DNA of 64,000 bases from Aquisalibacillus elongatus (GCF_003843875.1 NZ_RKRF01000011.1:62001-126000), one strand, 5' to 3'; positions 26,848 to 37,157 are shown, numbered from the stretch's first letter. Numbers and translations: made by a program. Notes: generated from the sequence alone by a model not told the origin.

Positions 26848-27546
26848 CTATTCAGGATTACGCATATAATATCCAACCCCACGTCTAGTCACAATCCAGT
26901 TAGGGTTACTTGGATTTTCCTCAATTTTCTCGCGAAGCCTTCTAATCGTGACATCAACTGTACGTACATCACCGTAATAGTCGTAACCCCATACAGTCTC
27001 TAGTAAATGCTCACGAGTCATCACTTGTTCTAAATGTTTTGCTAAATATAATAACAGTTCAAATTCTCTATGGGTTAAATCTATTGGTTCGCCGTCTCTT
27101 GTAACCGAATAATTTTCACGGTTAATCTCAAGTGCTCCAATTTTTAGATTTGGTATAGAACCACTCTTAGGGTCTTCTGATTGACTTTGCCTTCTAAGGT
27201 TAGCTTTTACCCGAGCAATCACTTCTCTATTACTAAATGGCTTCGTTACATAATCATCAGCCCCGAGTTCAAGCCCTAAAACCTTATCAATTTCAGAGTC
27301 CTTTGCTGTCAACATAATGATTGGCATTTGAAAATCTTTACGAATCTGACGGCAAACTTCCATACCATCTTTCTCTGGTAACATAATATCTAATAAAATA
27401 ATGTCTGGTACTTCTCTTTTTGTTAGTTCTATTGCTTCATCACCATCATAAGCAACAACTACATCATAACCTTCATTTTCTAAATTATATTTTAAAATAT
27501 CTGCAATTGGTTCTTCATCATCGACAACTAATACTTTATAGTTCAT
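26848..27546 (-). CDS. walR: Response regulator WalR (YycF)
   Basis: 232 residues from the ATG at 27546, chosen because [18 protein letters not shown] matches the family and AGGTG lies 6 bases upstream. A start at 27564 has no ribosome site. The receiver has the acidic pair DDEE, the phosphorylated Asp in [12 protein letters not shown] and the Lys in VTKPFSNRE. The OmpR-type winged helix ends [17 protein letters not shown]. It controls wall hydrolases and wall turnover. First gene of walR-walK-yycH-yycI-walJ-htrA. Confidence 0.97.
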   Translation of the reverse strand: MNYKVLVVDDEEPIADILKYNLENEGYDVVVAYDGDEAIELTKREVPDIILLDIMLPEKDGMEVCRQIRKDFQMPIIMLTAKDSEIDKVLGLELGADDYVTKPFSNREVIARVKANLRRQSQSEDPKSGSIPNLKIGALEINRENYSVTRDGEPIDLTHREFELLLYLAKHLEQVMTREHLLETVWGYDYYGDVRTVDVTIRRLREKIEENPSNPNWIVTRRGVGYYMRNPE

Positions 27547-27667
27547 GACTACACCTACTTTCATTAGGATAAAAAGTCTTGTCCATTATTATTTTACATG
27601 ATTTTACGTAAAATGTCTTTTTCAATCAGATTAAGAAAAACGCCTCTTATGGCATCATATTAAATTA

Positions 27668-27705
27668 AAATATTAAGAAACCTCTAGCTATAAAAGCTAG
27701 AGGTT
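27668..27705 (-). terminator. Terminator after the M23 gene
   Basis: AACCTCTAGCT at 27679-27689 pairs perfectly with AGCTAGAGGTT at 27695-27705. On the minus strand TCTTAATATTTT follows. Confidence 0.85.
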
Positions 27706-27710
27706 AAAAA

Positions 27711-29252
27711 TTAATAACCAACAAAATTTAATGGGTTCACATTCGAACCGTTCTTCAATACTTCAAAATGTAAGTGAGTTCCTGTTGAACTACCGGATGA
27801 ACCCATTACACCGATTTTCTGACCGCGTTTAACCGTTTGGCCTGAACTGACTGAAATACTTGACAAGTGAGCATATAGTGTTTTGTAGCCGTTATTATGA
27901 TTAATAACGACCTTCTTTCCAAATGCGCCATCATTTCCAGCAAATGATACGGTACCATTATCTGCAGCTTTAATCGTTGGGTCACTCACACCAGAGATAT
28001 CTATTCCTTTATGCATTCTTCCCCAACGATACCCCATTGTACTTGTAAGGATACCTCCAACTGTTGGGTTTGCAAATTGTCCAGAACCACGAGAGTCAAT
28101 TACCTTTGTTCCTCGGAGTACCACTTTGTTTCGTGGATCCTCTACGACTTCTTCGTCAACTTTTACTTTATTGATCACTTCGTTGTTCTTTGTTGTTATT
28201 TCGTATTTAATACGTTTTGTTCCTTTTTTACCTTGTTGTTCAACTTCAGTTTGACCTTTATATAAAGAGTCTGTGTCTTTATATTCTGTTTCAAAACCGA
28301 TAGACTCTTCTTCTTCTGTTTCTTTTGTATAAGTGACATCAATGATTGGTTTTTCAGCTTCTACAAATACTTCCTGACCGACTTGAACAATTGAATCTTC
28401 ATTTAAGTCCGGATTTAATTCTAGTAATTCATCAAAAGATAAGTCATACTCACTTGCAACCTGACCAAGGACCTCATTTTCCTTGATGGTATGTACTTCT
28501 TTACCTTTAGTGCCTCGTTCTAACATTTTTTGTAATTGTTCAGCACTTAATAATTCTTTGGGATCCACACCTTGTTGAGAGAATGTGAGATTTTCAGTTA
28601 AACCTAAATCAACTACCACTGAACCATCATTTAATTTAATCTTTTCATTCTCTTTTTCTTCTTTATCTTCTTCAGTGTCTTTTGCATATTCTTTAGGTAA
28701 ATGGTTCAAGATGGACGTTGTATGAATTTCATTATTATCCATTGTTAGTAACTCAAAATCTTGTTTTAAATCTTCTGGTAAATACTTACTTACAACGCGA
28801 TTGATAGCTTGGTTAGCTGTCTTTAGATCACTAACGTACCCTAATACTTCATCGTTTAGTTGTAATTTTACAGCAGAAGCGTTAAATGATATTTGTTCTC
28901 CTAATTCAGATTGTACTTCATCTACTTCATCTTTTGGCGTAAAAACAACTTCACTAACGTATGAGATGTCTTGTTCTGGAACTAAATCTACCTGATCATA
29001 TTCATTCTCAGCTTGTTCTTCCAGCTCCTTGATATAGGATTCTACATCTTCTTTATTTTCAACTGTACCAACATGTTTACTATCAACATAAACGTGGTAA
29101 ACTTCTACAAAGCTATCATTGACTGAGTCAGCATACACTGATCCAAAAGCCATACCTAAACCTACACAGGTTGTGAGGACGGTCTTTTTAATCAAAGACG
29201 TGTTTTTAAACGCACGAACACTATGCTTAACTCTCCCCATTAATTTTCCCAC
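27711..29252 (-). CDS. Secreted LysM-G5-M23 peptidoglycan endopeptidase
   Basis: 513 residues from a GTG at 29252 with GGGGG about 9 bases upstream; an ATG at 29267 sits inside that ribosome site. A signal or anchor helix lies at about 25-45. LysM (HTIKENEVLGQVASEYDLSF) lies near 255-300, a G5 domain near 320-385, and a LytM/M23 domain at the end with zinc motifs GRMHKGIDISG and GTHLHFEV. It should cleave peptide cross-links. It lies upstream of walR on the same strand, and WalR-like boxes precede it, so WalR control is likely. Confidence 0.9.
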   Translation of the reverse strand: MGKLMGRVKHSVRAFKNTSLIKKTVLTTCVGLGMAFGSVYADSVNDSFVEVYHVYVDSKHVGTVENKEDVESYIKELEEQAENEYDQVDLVPEQDISYVSEVVFTPKDEVDEVQSELGEQISFNASAVKLQLNDEVLGYVSDLKTANQAINRVVSKYLPEDLKQDFELLTMDNNEIHTTSILNHLPKEYAKDTEEDKEEKENEKIKLNDGSVVVDLGLTENLTFSQQGVDPKELLSAEQLQKMLERGTKGKEVHTIKENEVLGQVASEYDLSFDELLELNPDLNEDSIVQVGQEVFVEAEKPIIDVTYTKETEEEESIGFETEYKDTDSLYKGQTEVEQQGKKGTKRIKYEITTKNNEVINKVKVDEEVVEDPRNKVVLRGTKVIDSRGSGQFANPTVGGILTSTMGYRWGRMHKGIDISGVSDPTIKAADNGTVSFAGNDGAFGKKVVINHNNGYKTLYAHLSSISVSSGQTVKRGQKIGVMGSSGSSTGTHLHFEVLKNGSNVNPLNFVGY

Positions 29253-29368
29253 GACAAAATCCCCCATATTACTTAATTTATATAAATATATGAAACTAAT
29301 CTACTATTTTCCTACACGTATATAATCTATCATAGGGTTTTGATGAAAATAAACCTCTATTCATACAT

Positions 29369-29385
29369 TGTAAAGAACTTGTATT
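29369..29385 (+). promoter_or_regulatory. WalR-box-like direct repeat
   Basis: TGTAAA, 5 bases, TGTATT: 11 of 12 positions match TGTWAH-N5-TGTWAH. It lies about 120 bases before the M23 gene, near -55 of a possible promoter (TATGAT on the minus strand, 29334-29329). Orientation is opposite to the gene. Confidence 0.4.
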
Positions 29386-29399
29386 ATTATTGACATTTT

Positions 29400-29430
29400 C
29401 TTCTAACAAAAAGCTAGTTTTTGTTAGAAG
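29400..29430. repeat. Perfect hairpin upstream of the M23 gene
   Basis: CTTCTAACAAAAA at 29400-29412 pairs perfectly with TTTTTGTTAGAAG at 29418-29430 around a 5-base loop. Neither strand has a clear T-run beyond the stem. Could be a back-up terminator of the tRNA transcript or part of the M23 leader control. Confidence 0.5.
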
Positions 29431-29482
29431 AAGTGTAAAAGGAAACTATATTGATGTGAAAATTTAGAATTTTTTACACAAT

Positions 29483-29499
29483 TGTAATCTTTCTGTAAC
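29483..29499 (+). promoter_or_regulatory. Perfect WalR-box match
   Basis: TGTAAT-CTTTC-TGTAAC fits TGTWAH-N5-TGTWAH at all 12 positions. It lies 230 bases before the M23 gene, in opposite orientation, and just past the tRNA terminator. The position is far for direct activation. Confidence 0.45.
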
Positions 29500-29504
29500 A
29501 ATAG

Positions 29505-29538
29505 ATTATAAAAATAATAACACAGTCATAACTGTGTT
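29505..29538 (-). terminator. Terminator of the tRNA pair
   Basis: AACACAGT, 4-base loop, ACTGTGTT (29519-29538). On the minus strand ATTATTTTTATAA follows. It lies 11 bases beyond tRNA-Phe. Confidence 0.8.
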
Positions 29539-29549
29539 AATGAAATGAA

Positions 29550-29625
<76 letters not shown>

Positions 29626-29646
29626 AGGTTTGTTTATATATTTTAA

Positions 29647-29723
29647 TGGCGGTCCGGACGGGACTCGAACCCGCGACCTCCTGCGTGACAGGCAGGCATT
29701 CTAACCAGCTGAACTACCGGACC
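29647..29723 (-). tRNA. tRNA-Asp (GTC)
   Basis: 77 bases with an encoded CCA. Acceptor stem GGTCCGG/CCGGACC, anticodon loop CTGTCAC with anticodon GTC, T-arm GGGTTCGAGTCCC. First tRNA of the pair, from the promoter at 29745-29773. Confidence 0.97.
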
Positions 29724-29744
29724 AATTAAATGCGAACAGCGTTA

Positions 29745-29773
29745 ATACTATCACTTCATACCTGCTTTGACAA
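29745..29773 (-). promoter_or_regulatory. Promoter of the tRNA pair
   Basis: On the minus strand TTGTCA (29773-29768), 17 bases, TAGTAT (29750-29745). Placed about 22 bases before tRNA-Asp. Confidence 0.6.
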
Positions 29774-29830
29774 GCACTATTGGAGATTTTTTGTCCAACA
29801 ATTTAAAGTTTGATAATTTGGGCAATCTAT

Positions 29831-29870
29831 CAAAAATAATAGACAAGCTCCATTTTAATAGAAGCTTGTC
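29831..29870 (-). terminator. Terminator of purA
   Basis: GACAAGCTTC / GAGCTTGTC stem (29842-29870, one mismatch), followed on the minus strand by TATTATTTTTGA. Confidence 0.8.
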
Positions 29871-29879
29871 CTTCTTTAT

Positions 29880-31166
29880 TTAGTAAATATCTTTTTGAAC
29901 AACGGTTTGATTTCGATCAGGGCCAACGGAAAATATTGATACATTTACTCCGATTAATTGTTCTATACGTGTTAAATACTGCTGTGCATTTTTAGGAAGA
30001 TCCTCAAACGTTCGTACCTGACTTATATCTTCATCCCAACCAGGTAATTCTTCATAGATTGGTTTGCATCGTTCAAGTGATTTTCCATTTGCCGGATAAT
30101 ACTTAATAACTTCCCCGTCTAGTTCGTAACCTGTACAAATTTTCAGTTTGTCGATACCACTAAGCACATCTAAACAGTTTAACGATAAGTCAGTTAATCC
30201 ACTGACACGTTTAGAATGATTTACAACTACGGCATCAAACCAACCAACACGTCTTGCGCGACCCGTTGTTGTGCCGTATTCATGGCCGACTCTTCTAATT
30301 TGTTCACCCGTTTCATCATTTAGTTCTGTCGGAAATGGTCCATCGCCAACTCGAGTCGTATAGGCTTTCGAGACGCCAACAACTTTATTAATTTTGTTAG
30401 GACCAATCCCACTTCCTGTAGCTACGCCTGCAGCTGACGTGTTAGATGATGTGACATATGGGTACGTCCCTTGATCTATGTCGAGCATGACACCTTGTGC
30501 GCCTTCAAACAGGATGGAATCCCCTTGATCAACTGACTGATCTAATAATAAGGATGTGTCTACTATATGAGACTTTAACTTCTCGCCATAGTTAAGATAC
30601 TCATGAAATACCTCGTCAATATTAACAGGTGATTCGCCGTAAACTTTTTCGAACCATATGTTTTTATCCTGAACTTGTTGTTTTATTTTATCTTTTAATA
30701 CGTCTGGATCTAATAAATCCGCCATTCTAATGCCAATACGGTTAATTTTATCTGAATAAGCAGGACCGATGCCTTTCTTCGTTGTTCCAATTTGTTGTTC
30801 TTTTCCTTTTGATTCCTCTTGTAAACGGTCTAAAGTGATATGATAAGGCATAATCACATGTGCTCGACTACTTATTTTTAACTGATCTAGTGACATGCCG
30901 TTTTCTTTTACATAATTCATTTCTTCTAATAACTTATTGGGGTTGATCACCATTCCATTGCCTAATACACATGTTTTATATTGGTTGAAGATACCCGAAG
31001 GAATTAGATGAAGTTTATAGGTTTGATTACCAAATTTTATCGTGTGACCCGCATTATCTCCACCTTGATAACGGGCGATGACTTGTGCTTGTTTAGCTAA
31101 AAAATCCGTAATTTTACCTTTCCCTTCGTCACCCCATTGTGTTCCGATTACGACAGCAGTTGTCAT
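29880..31166 (-). CDS. purA: Adenylosuccinate synthetase
   Basis: 428 residues from the ATG at 31166, with AGGAGG upstream and the family start [18 protein letters not shown], which holds the GTP loop and catalytic Asp. The longer frame from 31238 would overlap the leader. Joins IMP and aspartate using GTP, the first step from IMP to AMP. Further motifs are [22 protein letters not shown] and [14 protein letters not shown]. It is a single-gene unit with its own PurBox pair and terminator. Confidence 0.97.
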   Translation of the reverse strand: MTTAVVIGTQWGDEGKGKITDFLAKQAQVIARYQGGDNAGHTIKFGNQTYKLHLIPSGIFNQYKTCVLGNGMVINPNKLLEEMNYVKENGMSLDQLKISSRAHVIMPYHITLDRLQEESKGKEQQIGTTKKGIGPAYSDKINRIGIRMADLLDPDVLKDKIKQQVQDKNIWFEKVYGESPVNIDEVFHEYLNYGEKLKSHIVDTSLLLDQSVDQGDSILFEGAQGVMLDIDQGTYPYVTSSNTSAAGVATGSGIGPNKINKVVGVSKAYTTRVGDGPFPTELNDETGEQIRRVGHEYGTTTGRARRVGWFDAVVVNHSKRVSGLTDLSLNCLDVLSGIDKLKICTGYELDGEVIKYYPANGKSLERCKPIYEELPGWDEDISQVRTFEDLPKNAQQYLTRIEQLIGVNVSIFSVGPDRNQTVVQKDIY

Positions 31167-31240
31167 GATAGGTCCTCCTAATATTAAGAAATAACATAAA
31201 TACATCGTTAGTTTATCAATTCTTACGTTAATATTCAATT

Positions 31241-31284
31241 ATAAACGAACATTTTTAATCACAAACTAAAAAATATTCGTTTTT
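31241..31284. promoter_or_regulatory. PurBox pair (PurR operator) before purA
   Basis: Two inverted boxes: ATAAACGAACATT at 31241-31253 and, on the other strand, AAAAACGAATATT (31284-31272). Both carry the central CGAA of the Bacillus PurBox, 18 bases apart, 75-118 bases before purA. PurR would repress in the absence of PRPP. Confidence 0.65.
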
Positions 31285-31317
31285 AAAAACCGCCCCGAAA
31301 ATTATTCGAGGCGGTTT
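31285..31317 (-). terminator. Terminator of the replicative helicase operon
   Basis: AAACCGCCTCGAA / TTCGGGGCGGTTT stem on the minus strand with one mismatch, followed by TTAAAAA. It begins 4 bases after the dnaB stop. Confidence 0.9.
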
Positions 31318-31320
31318 AAT

Positions 31321-32685
31321 TCATGCAGGTGGAATATCCGCTTCATTATATCGTCTGTCTAAATCGACGAATTTATTATACTCTTTTACAAAGGCTAACT
31401 CCACAGTACCAATCGGACCATTACGTTGTTTAGCGATAATTATTTCGATAATGTTTTCCTTCTCGCTATCATCTTCGTAGTAATCATCACGATATAAGAA
31501 ACCAATAATATCGGCATCCTGCTCAATACTACCGGACTCACGGATGTCTGACATGATTGGACGTTTATCCTGACGTTGTTCAACACCACGTGATAACTGG
31601 GATAACGCAATCACAGGAACTTCTAACTCACGTGCTAATGCCTTTAATTGACGTGAGATTTCCGATACTTCTTGTTGTCGGTTCTCTCGACTTGTCCCGC
31701 TTCCTTGTATTAGTTGTAAATAATCAATTAAAACCATGCCTAAACCTGATTCTTGTTTTAACCGACGACATTTAGAACGTATTTCACTAACTTTTACACC
31801 AGGTGTATCATCGATATATATACCGGCATCTGAGAGGCTTCCCATTGCCATAGTCAACTTACCCCAGTCTTCCTCTTCAAGACTACCTGTTCTAAGTCTC
31901 TGCGCATCAATATTCCCTTCTGCACAAAGCATACGCATGACAAGTTGTTCGGCGCCCATCTCTAAACTGAAGATGGCGCAGTTCTCTTGAGCTTGAATCG
32001 CGACATTTTGCGCAATGTTAAGGGCAAAAGCGGTCTTACCAACAGAAGGACGAGCTGCGATAATGATCAGGTCATTTTTCTGGAATCCAGATGTAATGTG
32101 GTCCAAATCTTTAAATCCTGTAGGAACACCTGTAACTTCTTCGCTCTGATGGTGAAGCTGCTCAATATTGTCATAAACATTAATTAAAACATCTTTTATA
32201 TTTCTAAACTTTCCTGATGCTTTTTGTTGAGACACATCTAAGATGGACTTCTCAGCGTAATCGATAATACTTGGTAAATCATCTTTTTCTTCAAATGATT
32301 TTGTTACAATGCCAGTTGCAGTCTGAATAATACGCCTTAAAACCGATTTTTCCTCAACGATTTTGGCATAGTAGTCAATATTTGCAGCCGTTGGAACAGA
32401 TTCTGCGACGTCTGTTAAATATGAAACGCCACCAACATCATCCAGAAGTTCCAATTGGGTGAGCTCATTAGTTAAGGTTACTAAATCTATAGGCTCGCCT
32501 TTATCAGTTAAGCTAATCATCACTTCAAAAATTCGCTGATGACTAATGCGATAAAAGTCTTCTGCTTCTAGTGTTTCTGTAGCTGTCACAATGGCATTGG
32601 GTTGTAAAAAGATAGCACCTAGTACCGCTTGTTCTGCTTCTATATTGTGCGGTGGTGTACGATCTTGAGCTACGATATCTGACAC
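31321..32685 (-). CDS. dnaB: Replicative DNA helicase (DnaC in B. subtilis naming)
   Basis: 454 residues from a GTG at 32685, with AAAGGAGGAAC upstream. N-terminal domain (PPHNIEAEQAVLGAIFL) followed by a RecA-fold motor: Walker A AARPSVGKTAFALNIAQN, Walker B MVLIDYLQLI, and GVEQRQDKRP. The hexamer unwinds DNA 5' to 3' at the fork and is loaded at oriC. It follows rplI by 27 bases, the usual Bacillus order gdpP-rplI-dnaC. No intein. Confidence 0.97.
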   Translation of the reverse strand: MSDIVAQDRTPPHNIEAEQAVLGAIFLQPNAIVTATETLEAEDFYRISHQRIFEVMISLTDKGEPIDLVTLTNELTQLELLDDVGGVSYLTDVAESVPTAANIDYYAKIVEEKSVLRRIIQTATGIVTKSFEEKDDLPSIIDYAEKSILDVSQQKASGKFRNIKDVLINVYDNIEQLHHQSEEVTGVPTGFKDLDHITSGFQKNDLIIIAARPSVGKTAFALNIAQNVAIQAQENCAIFSLEMGAEQLVMRMLCAEGNIDAQRLRTGSLEEEDWGKLTMAMGSLSDAGIYIDDTPGVKVSEIRSKCRRLKQESGLGMVLIDYLQLIQGSGTSRENRQQEVSEISRQLKALARELEVPVIALSQLSRGVEQRQDKRPIMSDIRESGSIEQDADIIGFLYRDDYYEDDSEKENIIEIIIAKQRNGPIGTVELAFVKEYNKFVDLDRRYNEADIPPA

Positions 32686-32712
32686 GTCGGTTCCTCCTTT
32701 AGCCTGGAGCCA

Positions 32713-33159
32713 TTAGGCTTCCTTGACATGTACACGTAAAGTCGCTGTTACTTCAGAGTGAACTTTAACTGGTACATTTGTATATCCTAACGAACGAATC
32801 GGGTTGTCTAACTCGATTTTACGTTTATCAATTTTTATTTGATGATTTTTCTTCAACTCATCAGCTATATGCTTACTTGTAACGGAGCCAAATAATCGGC
32901 CGCCATCCCCTGATTTTGCAGTCAATTCAACGGTTAAGTCTTCTAGTTCGTCTTTTAACTTTTTAGCTTCGTGCAAGATTTCTTCTTGGCGTTCTTTTTC
33001 TTTTTGTTTCTCGCCTTCAAGTTGTTTTAAATTTCCTTTAGTAGCTTCTACAGCTAAATTATTTTTTAATAAATAGTTTCTCGCATAACCTTCAGAGACG
33101 TTTTTAACTTCCCCTTTTTTACCTTTGCCTTTTACGTCTTTTGTAAAAATAACCTTCAT
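32713..33159 (-). CDS. rplI: 50S ribosomal protein L9
   Basis: 148 residues, family length. N-terminal rRNA-binding domain [21 protein letters not shown], long connecting helix (about 41-75) and C-terminal domain ending [14 protein letters not shown]. The ATG overlaps the gdpP stop by 4 bases, so the two are coupled. Confidence 0.97.
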   Translation of the reverse strand: MKVIFTKDVKGKGKKGEVKNVSEGYARNYLLKNNLAVEATKGNLKQLEGEKQKEKERQEEILHEAKKLKDELEDLTVELTAKSGDGGRLFGSVTSKHIADELKKNHQIKIDKRKIELDNPIRSLGYTNVPVKVHSEVTATLRVHVKEA

Positions 33160-35135
33160 GATTCGTCGCCTCCTTCAAAGTAATCATCAATAATTTCTTT
33201 AAGTTGTTCTTCTACTTGCTCAATCGTTGTATCTTCTAATTGAGTCGCTGCATTTGTCAGATGACCGCCACCGTTCATTTTTTCCATGATAATCTGAACG
33301 TTGACTTCTCCAAGTGACCTAGCACTCACACCAATTTTACCATCCTTACGTTTAGCAATAGCAAATGCTGCACTCACATTGCTCATCGTCAGAAGCGTAT
33401 CAGCAGCTTGTGCGATAATAATGGCACCGTAGTCTTCATCTTTAAGGCCTTTAGCAATCGCAACACCTTCCTGATAGACGGTGGCATTTTTCACAAGCTC
33501 ACTTCGTTTAACATACACATCAATATCTTCTTTTAGAAGGTTTTGAACTAATACGGTATCTGCACCTTTGGACCTTAAATAAGAGGCTGCATCAAATGTA
33601 CGTGATCCGGTTCTTAACGTAAATGACTTCGTATCAACCGTAATTCCTGCTAATAATGATGTTGCCTCAAGTATATCAAGTTTTAACGGGCCATCTTGAT
33701 ACTCAAGTAGTTCAGTTACTAATTCTGCTGTAGATGATGCGTATGGTTCCATATATACAAGCGTTGGCTCTTCAATGAATTCTTCGCCACGTCTATGGTG
33801 GTCGATAACAACAATGCGCTCTGTTTTATTAAGCAAGCGCTCTTCCATCACCATCGATGGTTTATGCGTATCGACGACTACAATTAATGTATCTTTGGTT
33901 ACCATATCTAATGAATCTTCTGGTGTAATAAACCAATCACTTAATGATTCATGCTCACCAATTTGGTCCATTAAGCGCTGTACACCTGTATTAACACCAT
34001 CTGGATCAAAGACAACATAACCTTTTTTGCCATTTTGTTGTGCAAGCTTCAAAATACCGACTGAAGATCCAATAGAATCCATATCTGGCGTTAAGTGACC
34101 CATGATCAGAACTTTATCGCTCTCACGTACTAATTCACGTAAGGCATGAGAAATAACACGCGCTCTTACTCGCGTTCGTTTTTCCATAGGGTTCGTTTTA
34201 CCGCCATAGAACTTCACTCTTCCTGACTCATCCTTAATGGCAACCTGGTCACCACCTCGACCTAAGGCAAGGTCTAGGCTGGACTGCGCTAAGTCACCTA
34301 ATTCAGGTAAATCAGTTGATCCTCTTCCAATACCGATACTTAATGTTAGTGGCACATTTTGATCAGAGATGAGTTCTCGAACATCATCTAAAATTTCAAA
34401 TTTATTTTTTTCAAGTTGCGTTAGAATTTCTTTATTTAAAACAGCCACAAATCGCTCTTGTGACGTACGTTTTAAATAAATACCATAATCATTGGACCAA
34501 TTATTTAAAATAGACGTCACTTCTGAGTTCAAATGACTTTTCGATGTATCATCCATCGCTTGAGTTAATTCTTCATAGTTATCTAAGAAAATAACTCCAA
34601 TGACGGCGCGTTCATTGTCATACGTATGCTCTAATTCAACTTGTTCTGTTCGGTCAAATAAATAAACGAGACGCTCTTGATTTTTTATAATCGCTTGGAA
34701 ACGTTTCTCCCCTAAACTAATCCACGTTTCTTGATCTTGGTCTTTCACAGCATTTAATAATGTTTCCGATAAATAACTTAACGGTTCACCTATTAGAGAC
34801 TGGTCATCATCGAAATAGTCGTTCATATAAGGGTTAGCCCACTCAATTTGGTTATCTTCATTAAATAACAAAATCCCATATGGCAACTCAAGTAGAGCTT
34901 CCTCTCCGACTTTTTTCACACGATACGATAAAGTCGATATATAGTTTTCCGTTTTTTGCTTATTACGAGCTTCAGTTCTGTAAGTAAAGTAAATCAGTAT
35001 CGCTAATACTGTTGTAAGAACTGTCCCGATGATCCACTGATGGTATAACACGATAATCGTGAGTATACCTGCTAACCCATATAATAGCCATATACTTTTA
35101 TTTTCTGTTAGCTCTTTCAAATCGTTCATGAACAT
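33156..35135 (-). CDS. gdpP: Cyclic-di-AMP phosphodiesterase GdpP
   Basis: 659 residues. Two N-terminal helices (about 13-50), a PAS-like domain (about 85-145), a degenerate GGDEF domain (about 170-300), then DHH and DHHA1 domains. Metal motifs [21 protein letters not shown] and [11 protein letters not shown] are intact, and [11 protein letters not shown] closes the DHHA1 part. It hydrolyses c-di-AMP to pApA and so affects potassium balance and wall integrity. Start may be 35135 or 35129; GGGAG fits either. It heads gdpP-rplI-dnaB. Confidence 0.95.
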   Translation of the reverse strand: MFMNDLKELTENKSIWLLYGLAGILTIIVLYHQWIIGTVLTTVLAILIYFTYRTEARNKQKTENYISTLSYRVKKVGEEALLELPYGILLFNEDNQIEWANPYMNDYFDDDQSLIGEPLSYLSETLLNAVKDQDQETWISLGEKRFQAIIKNQERLVYLFDRTEQVELEHTYDNERAVIGVIFLDNYEELTQAMDDTSKSHLNSEVTSILNNWSNDYGIYLKRTSQERFVAVLNKEILTQLEKNKFEILDDVRELISDQNVPLTLSIGIGRGSTDLPELGDLAQSSLDLALGRGGDQVAIKDESGRVKFYGGKTNPMEKRTRVRARVISHALRELVRESDKVLIMGHLTPDMDSIGSSVGILKLAQQNGKKGYVVFDPDGVNTGVQRLMDQIGEHESLSDWFITPEDSLDMVTKDTLIVVVDTHKPSMVMEERLLNKTERIVVIDHHRRGEEFIEEPTLVYMEPYASSTAELVTELLEYQDGPLKLDILEATSLLAGITVDTKSFTLRTGSRTFDAASYLRSKGADTVLVQNLLKEDIDVYVKRSELVKNATVYQEGVAIAKGLKDEDYGAIIIAQAADTLLTMSNVSAAFAIAKRKDGKIGVSARSLGEVNVQIIMEKMNGGGHLTNAATQLEDTTIEQVEEQLKEIIDDYFEGGDES

Positions 35136-35158
35136 TCATCTCCCAATCAATCGAGACA

Positions 35159-36097
35159 TTAACTTTTCTTCGATAGTCGATCTCTTAGATGGAATCCTAA
35201 ATCAATTATACCTAATATTCTTAGTGGATAAAGAAGTAAAATCGGTTGTAAAACAAATAACACGATAACAATATATGGTATGAACTTCGGCCACTTTTTA
35301 TGGTGATTAAAGAAAAAGATAAACGATAAACCTTGTATTGATAATAATAATCCTGTCAGAGCATATAGGTTATCCCCTACTAAATACAGCATATCTCCAC
35401 GTTCCGGAAAGATTAACGTTAAAATGACACCAATAAAGAAATACCAGATTAAAGCTAGTGGAAAAGTAAACTCTCTAAATTTAGGGAACTTAAAGGTTAC
35501 ACCTTCAGATCGCTTAATCACTTTATGACCTATTAACTGTGTAATCCAAGCATAGAATAGACCAAAAATAACCATACCAGTTGGGACCTTATCAACCATT
35601 GAATTCATTTGGTTGCTTAAAATTTCCCTTTCTTCATCAGACAGATCACCAAATTCGTCGTAAAATCCCATGTAAGTATTAAGGCTTTCGTTAAGCCCTT
35701 CTTGAATTTCCTGACTCCAGTTAACTTGGAAAATAAATTGTGTAATGACGTAAACTAAAGCCAAGCCAACTGTATAAGCCATCGTCCCGTAGGCTAAAGT
35801 CTCTAAAATTTTCCTTCGATTTCTAAGGCTTATGCCGATCACAATACCACCAAGACCAACAAAGACCGTTAATGGCAACGTAATCCCAATTAAGAAAAAC
35901 GTGCTTAATAAAAGGACCGCTATAAAAAATATGCCTGTTTGCCTAGTTTCATACTTGTAAGCATATAAAATAAACGGTATAGGCAAAACAAACATTAGAA
36001 AGAAACTTAAAAAAGGTATAAACAAAACTAAAAGGAGCAATGCAATATAAACTAACGTATACACAACCCCATCTTTTACTGCGTTGGATTTAAGCAT
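35159..36097 (-). CDS. yybS: YybS family membrane protein (DUF2232)
   Basis: 312 residues with about eight membrane helices, DUF2232. Lies 23 bases before gdpP on the same strand, as in B. subtilis (yybS-gdpP). AGAGGTG precedes the ATG. The molecular role is unknown; constant linkage to gdpP suggests a link to c-di-AMP or membrane physiology, but nothing in the sequence proves it. Confidence 0.88.
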   Translation of the reverse strand: MLKSNAVKDGVVYTLVYIALLLLVLFIPFLSFFLMFVLPIPFILYAYKYETRQTGIFFIAVLLLSTFFLIGITLPLTVFVGLGGIVIGISLRNRRKILETLAYGTMAYTVGLALVYVITQFIFQVNWSQEIQEGLNESLNTYMGFYDEFGDLSDEEREILSNQMNSMVDKVPTGMVIFGLFYAWITQLIGHKVIKRSEGVTFKFPKFREFTFPLALIWYFFIGVILTLIFPERGDMLYLVGDNLYALTGLLLSIQGLSFIFFFNHHKKWPKFIPYIVIVLFVLQPILLLYPLRILGIIDLGFHLRDRLSKKS

Positions 36098-36201
36098 TTA
36101 TGTGACACCTCTACCATAATATCTAATACTTCTATTTTACAACATTTTTAGGTTTAATCATATGTAAAAACCATGATAAGTATGAACTCACTTATAACCA
36201 C

Positions 36202-36229
36202 AAAAAAAAGACAACATTTAAAGTTGTCC
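36202..36229 (-). terminator. Terminator of the lipoprotein at 36240
   Basis: GACAAC, 7-base loop, GTTGTC (36210-36228), followed on the minus strand by eight T. Confidence 0.85.
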
Positions 36230-36239
36230 GAAAATAACC

Positions 36240-36833
36240 TTATTGAAACTCTGCTTTTAAAATATAAACAACATCATATCCCTCTATCTCATGTAAATGA
36301 TCTTCAGGATTTTTAAAAAAATCAGCGCTAAGTGACCTCATACCATATTCATCATAAGAGTAACTATGACTTGCTAAGACGACACCTTCTTCAATTGAAA
36401 TGCTATCTTCATGAATATCACTCGATACACTTGAAGCATTGGCAAAACCTTCAGCATTAGTGTCAAAACCACGAATTGAACTAACACCATCATCACTATT
36501 AACTCCAATATTAAATGCTATTTGATTATCTGTTTTTGTCGATGTCATGATAATAGATCCGTTGTCCTCAACACGAGAAGTTATTTTACTTATTCGATCA
36601 TTAACCAACTCACCTGATTCATACTTCTCAATCCATACAGACACTTCTTTATAATCACTATCCAGGTTGAAATCATATACAAATGACTGATCCGCACTTG
36701 TAGTAAGTATGGCATTTTCTCGATCTGTTAATTCGACAGTAGAAATCGTATTGGTATTCGAATTAAAAGTATTACAAGCGCTTAATGAAAATATGGCCAT
36801 CATTAATATAATTATAATAACTATTCTGCTCAA
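36240..36833 (-). CDS. Secreted lipoprotein, unknown function
   Basis: 197 residues. Signal peptide with lipobox LSAC (Cys 20), then an Asn/Thr/Ser-rich stretch. The remaining domain is beta-rich and starts VELTDRENAILTTSADQSFV. I do not recognise the family. It stands with two other small envelope genes between yybS and the rpsR operon, a place that is variable among Bacillaceae. Ends at a strong terminator. Confidence 0.65.
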   Translation of the reverse strand: MSRIVIIIILMMAIFSLSACNTFNSNTNTISTVELTDRENAILTTSADQSFVYDFNLDSDYKEVSVWIEKYESGELVNDRISKITSRVEDNGSIIMTSTKTDNQIAFNIGVNSDDGVSSIRGFDTNAEGFANASSVSSDIHEDSISIEEGVVLASHSYSYDEYGMRSLSADFFKNPEDHLHEIEGYDVVYILKAEFQ

Positions 36834-36887
36834 TACATCCTCCCCCTCTCCCTTATGGCCTTAGTTGAAAAGTCTTTTTTTCACTTC

Positions 36888-37157
36888 TTAAATGCTCTTT
36901 CTCTCATCATTATCTAAAGAAAGTACTTCATTTTCTAATGTACGTAAATAATCACAAACCAGCTTTAATGAAACACCTACAAAGAGTAATATAAAACCAC
37001 CAATGATAAAGGCGTATGTCCTGACGGTTCTTGCGATCAAGATGCTTTCATATTCTGAAGTATGCGCTGAAAAATCCCATGACTGAGTCCAACCATAAAA
37101 TATGAATACCAACCCTAACACATGTGCGATTACACTAATCCATCTTAATGACGCCAA
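36888..37157 (-). CDS. Two-helix membrane protein, unknown function
   Basis: 89 residues. Helices at about 6-23 and 47-69 flank a short outside loop; the tail (LENEVLSLDNDERKSI) is charged. A GAGG ribosome site precedes the start. It lies 54 bases before the lipoprotein gene on the same strand and may share a transcript. No family recognised. Confidence 0.55.
   Translation of the reverse strand: MASLRWISVIAHVLGLVFIFYGWTQSWDFSAHTSEYESILIARTVRTYAFIIGGFILLFVGVSLKLVCDYLRTLENEVLSLDNDERKSI

Noticed and set aside
27547-27640. WalR box before walR itself
   Set aside because: CGTAAA and TGTAAA occur but are 4 bases apart with a mismatch, so the TGTWAH-N5-TGTWAH rule is not met.
29725-29879. Third tRNA or small RNA between tRNA-Asp and purA
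   Set aside because: Only the tRNA promoter and the purA terminator could be seen; no cloverleaf.
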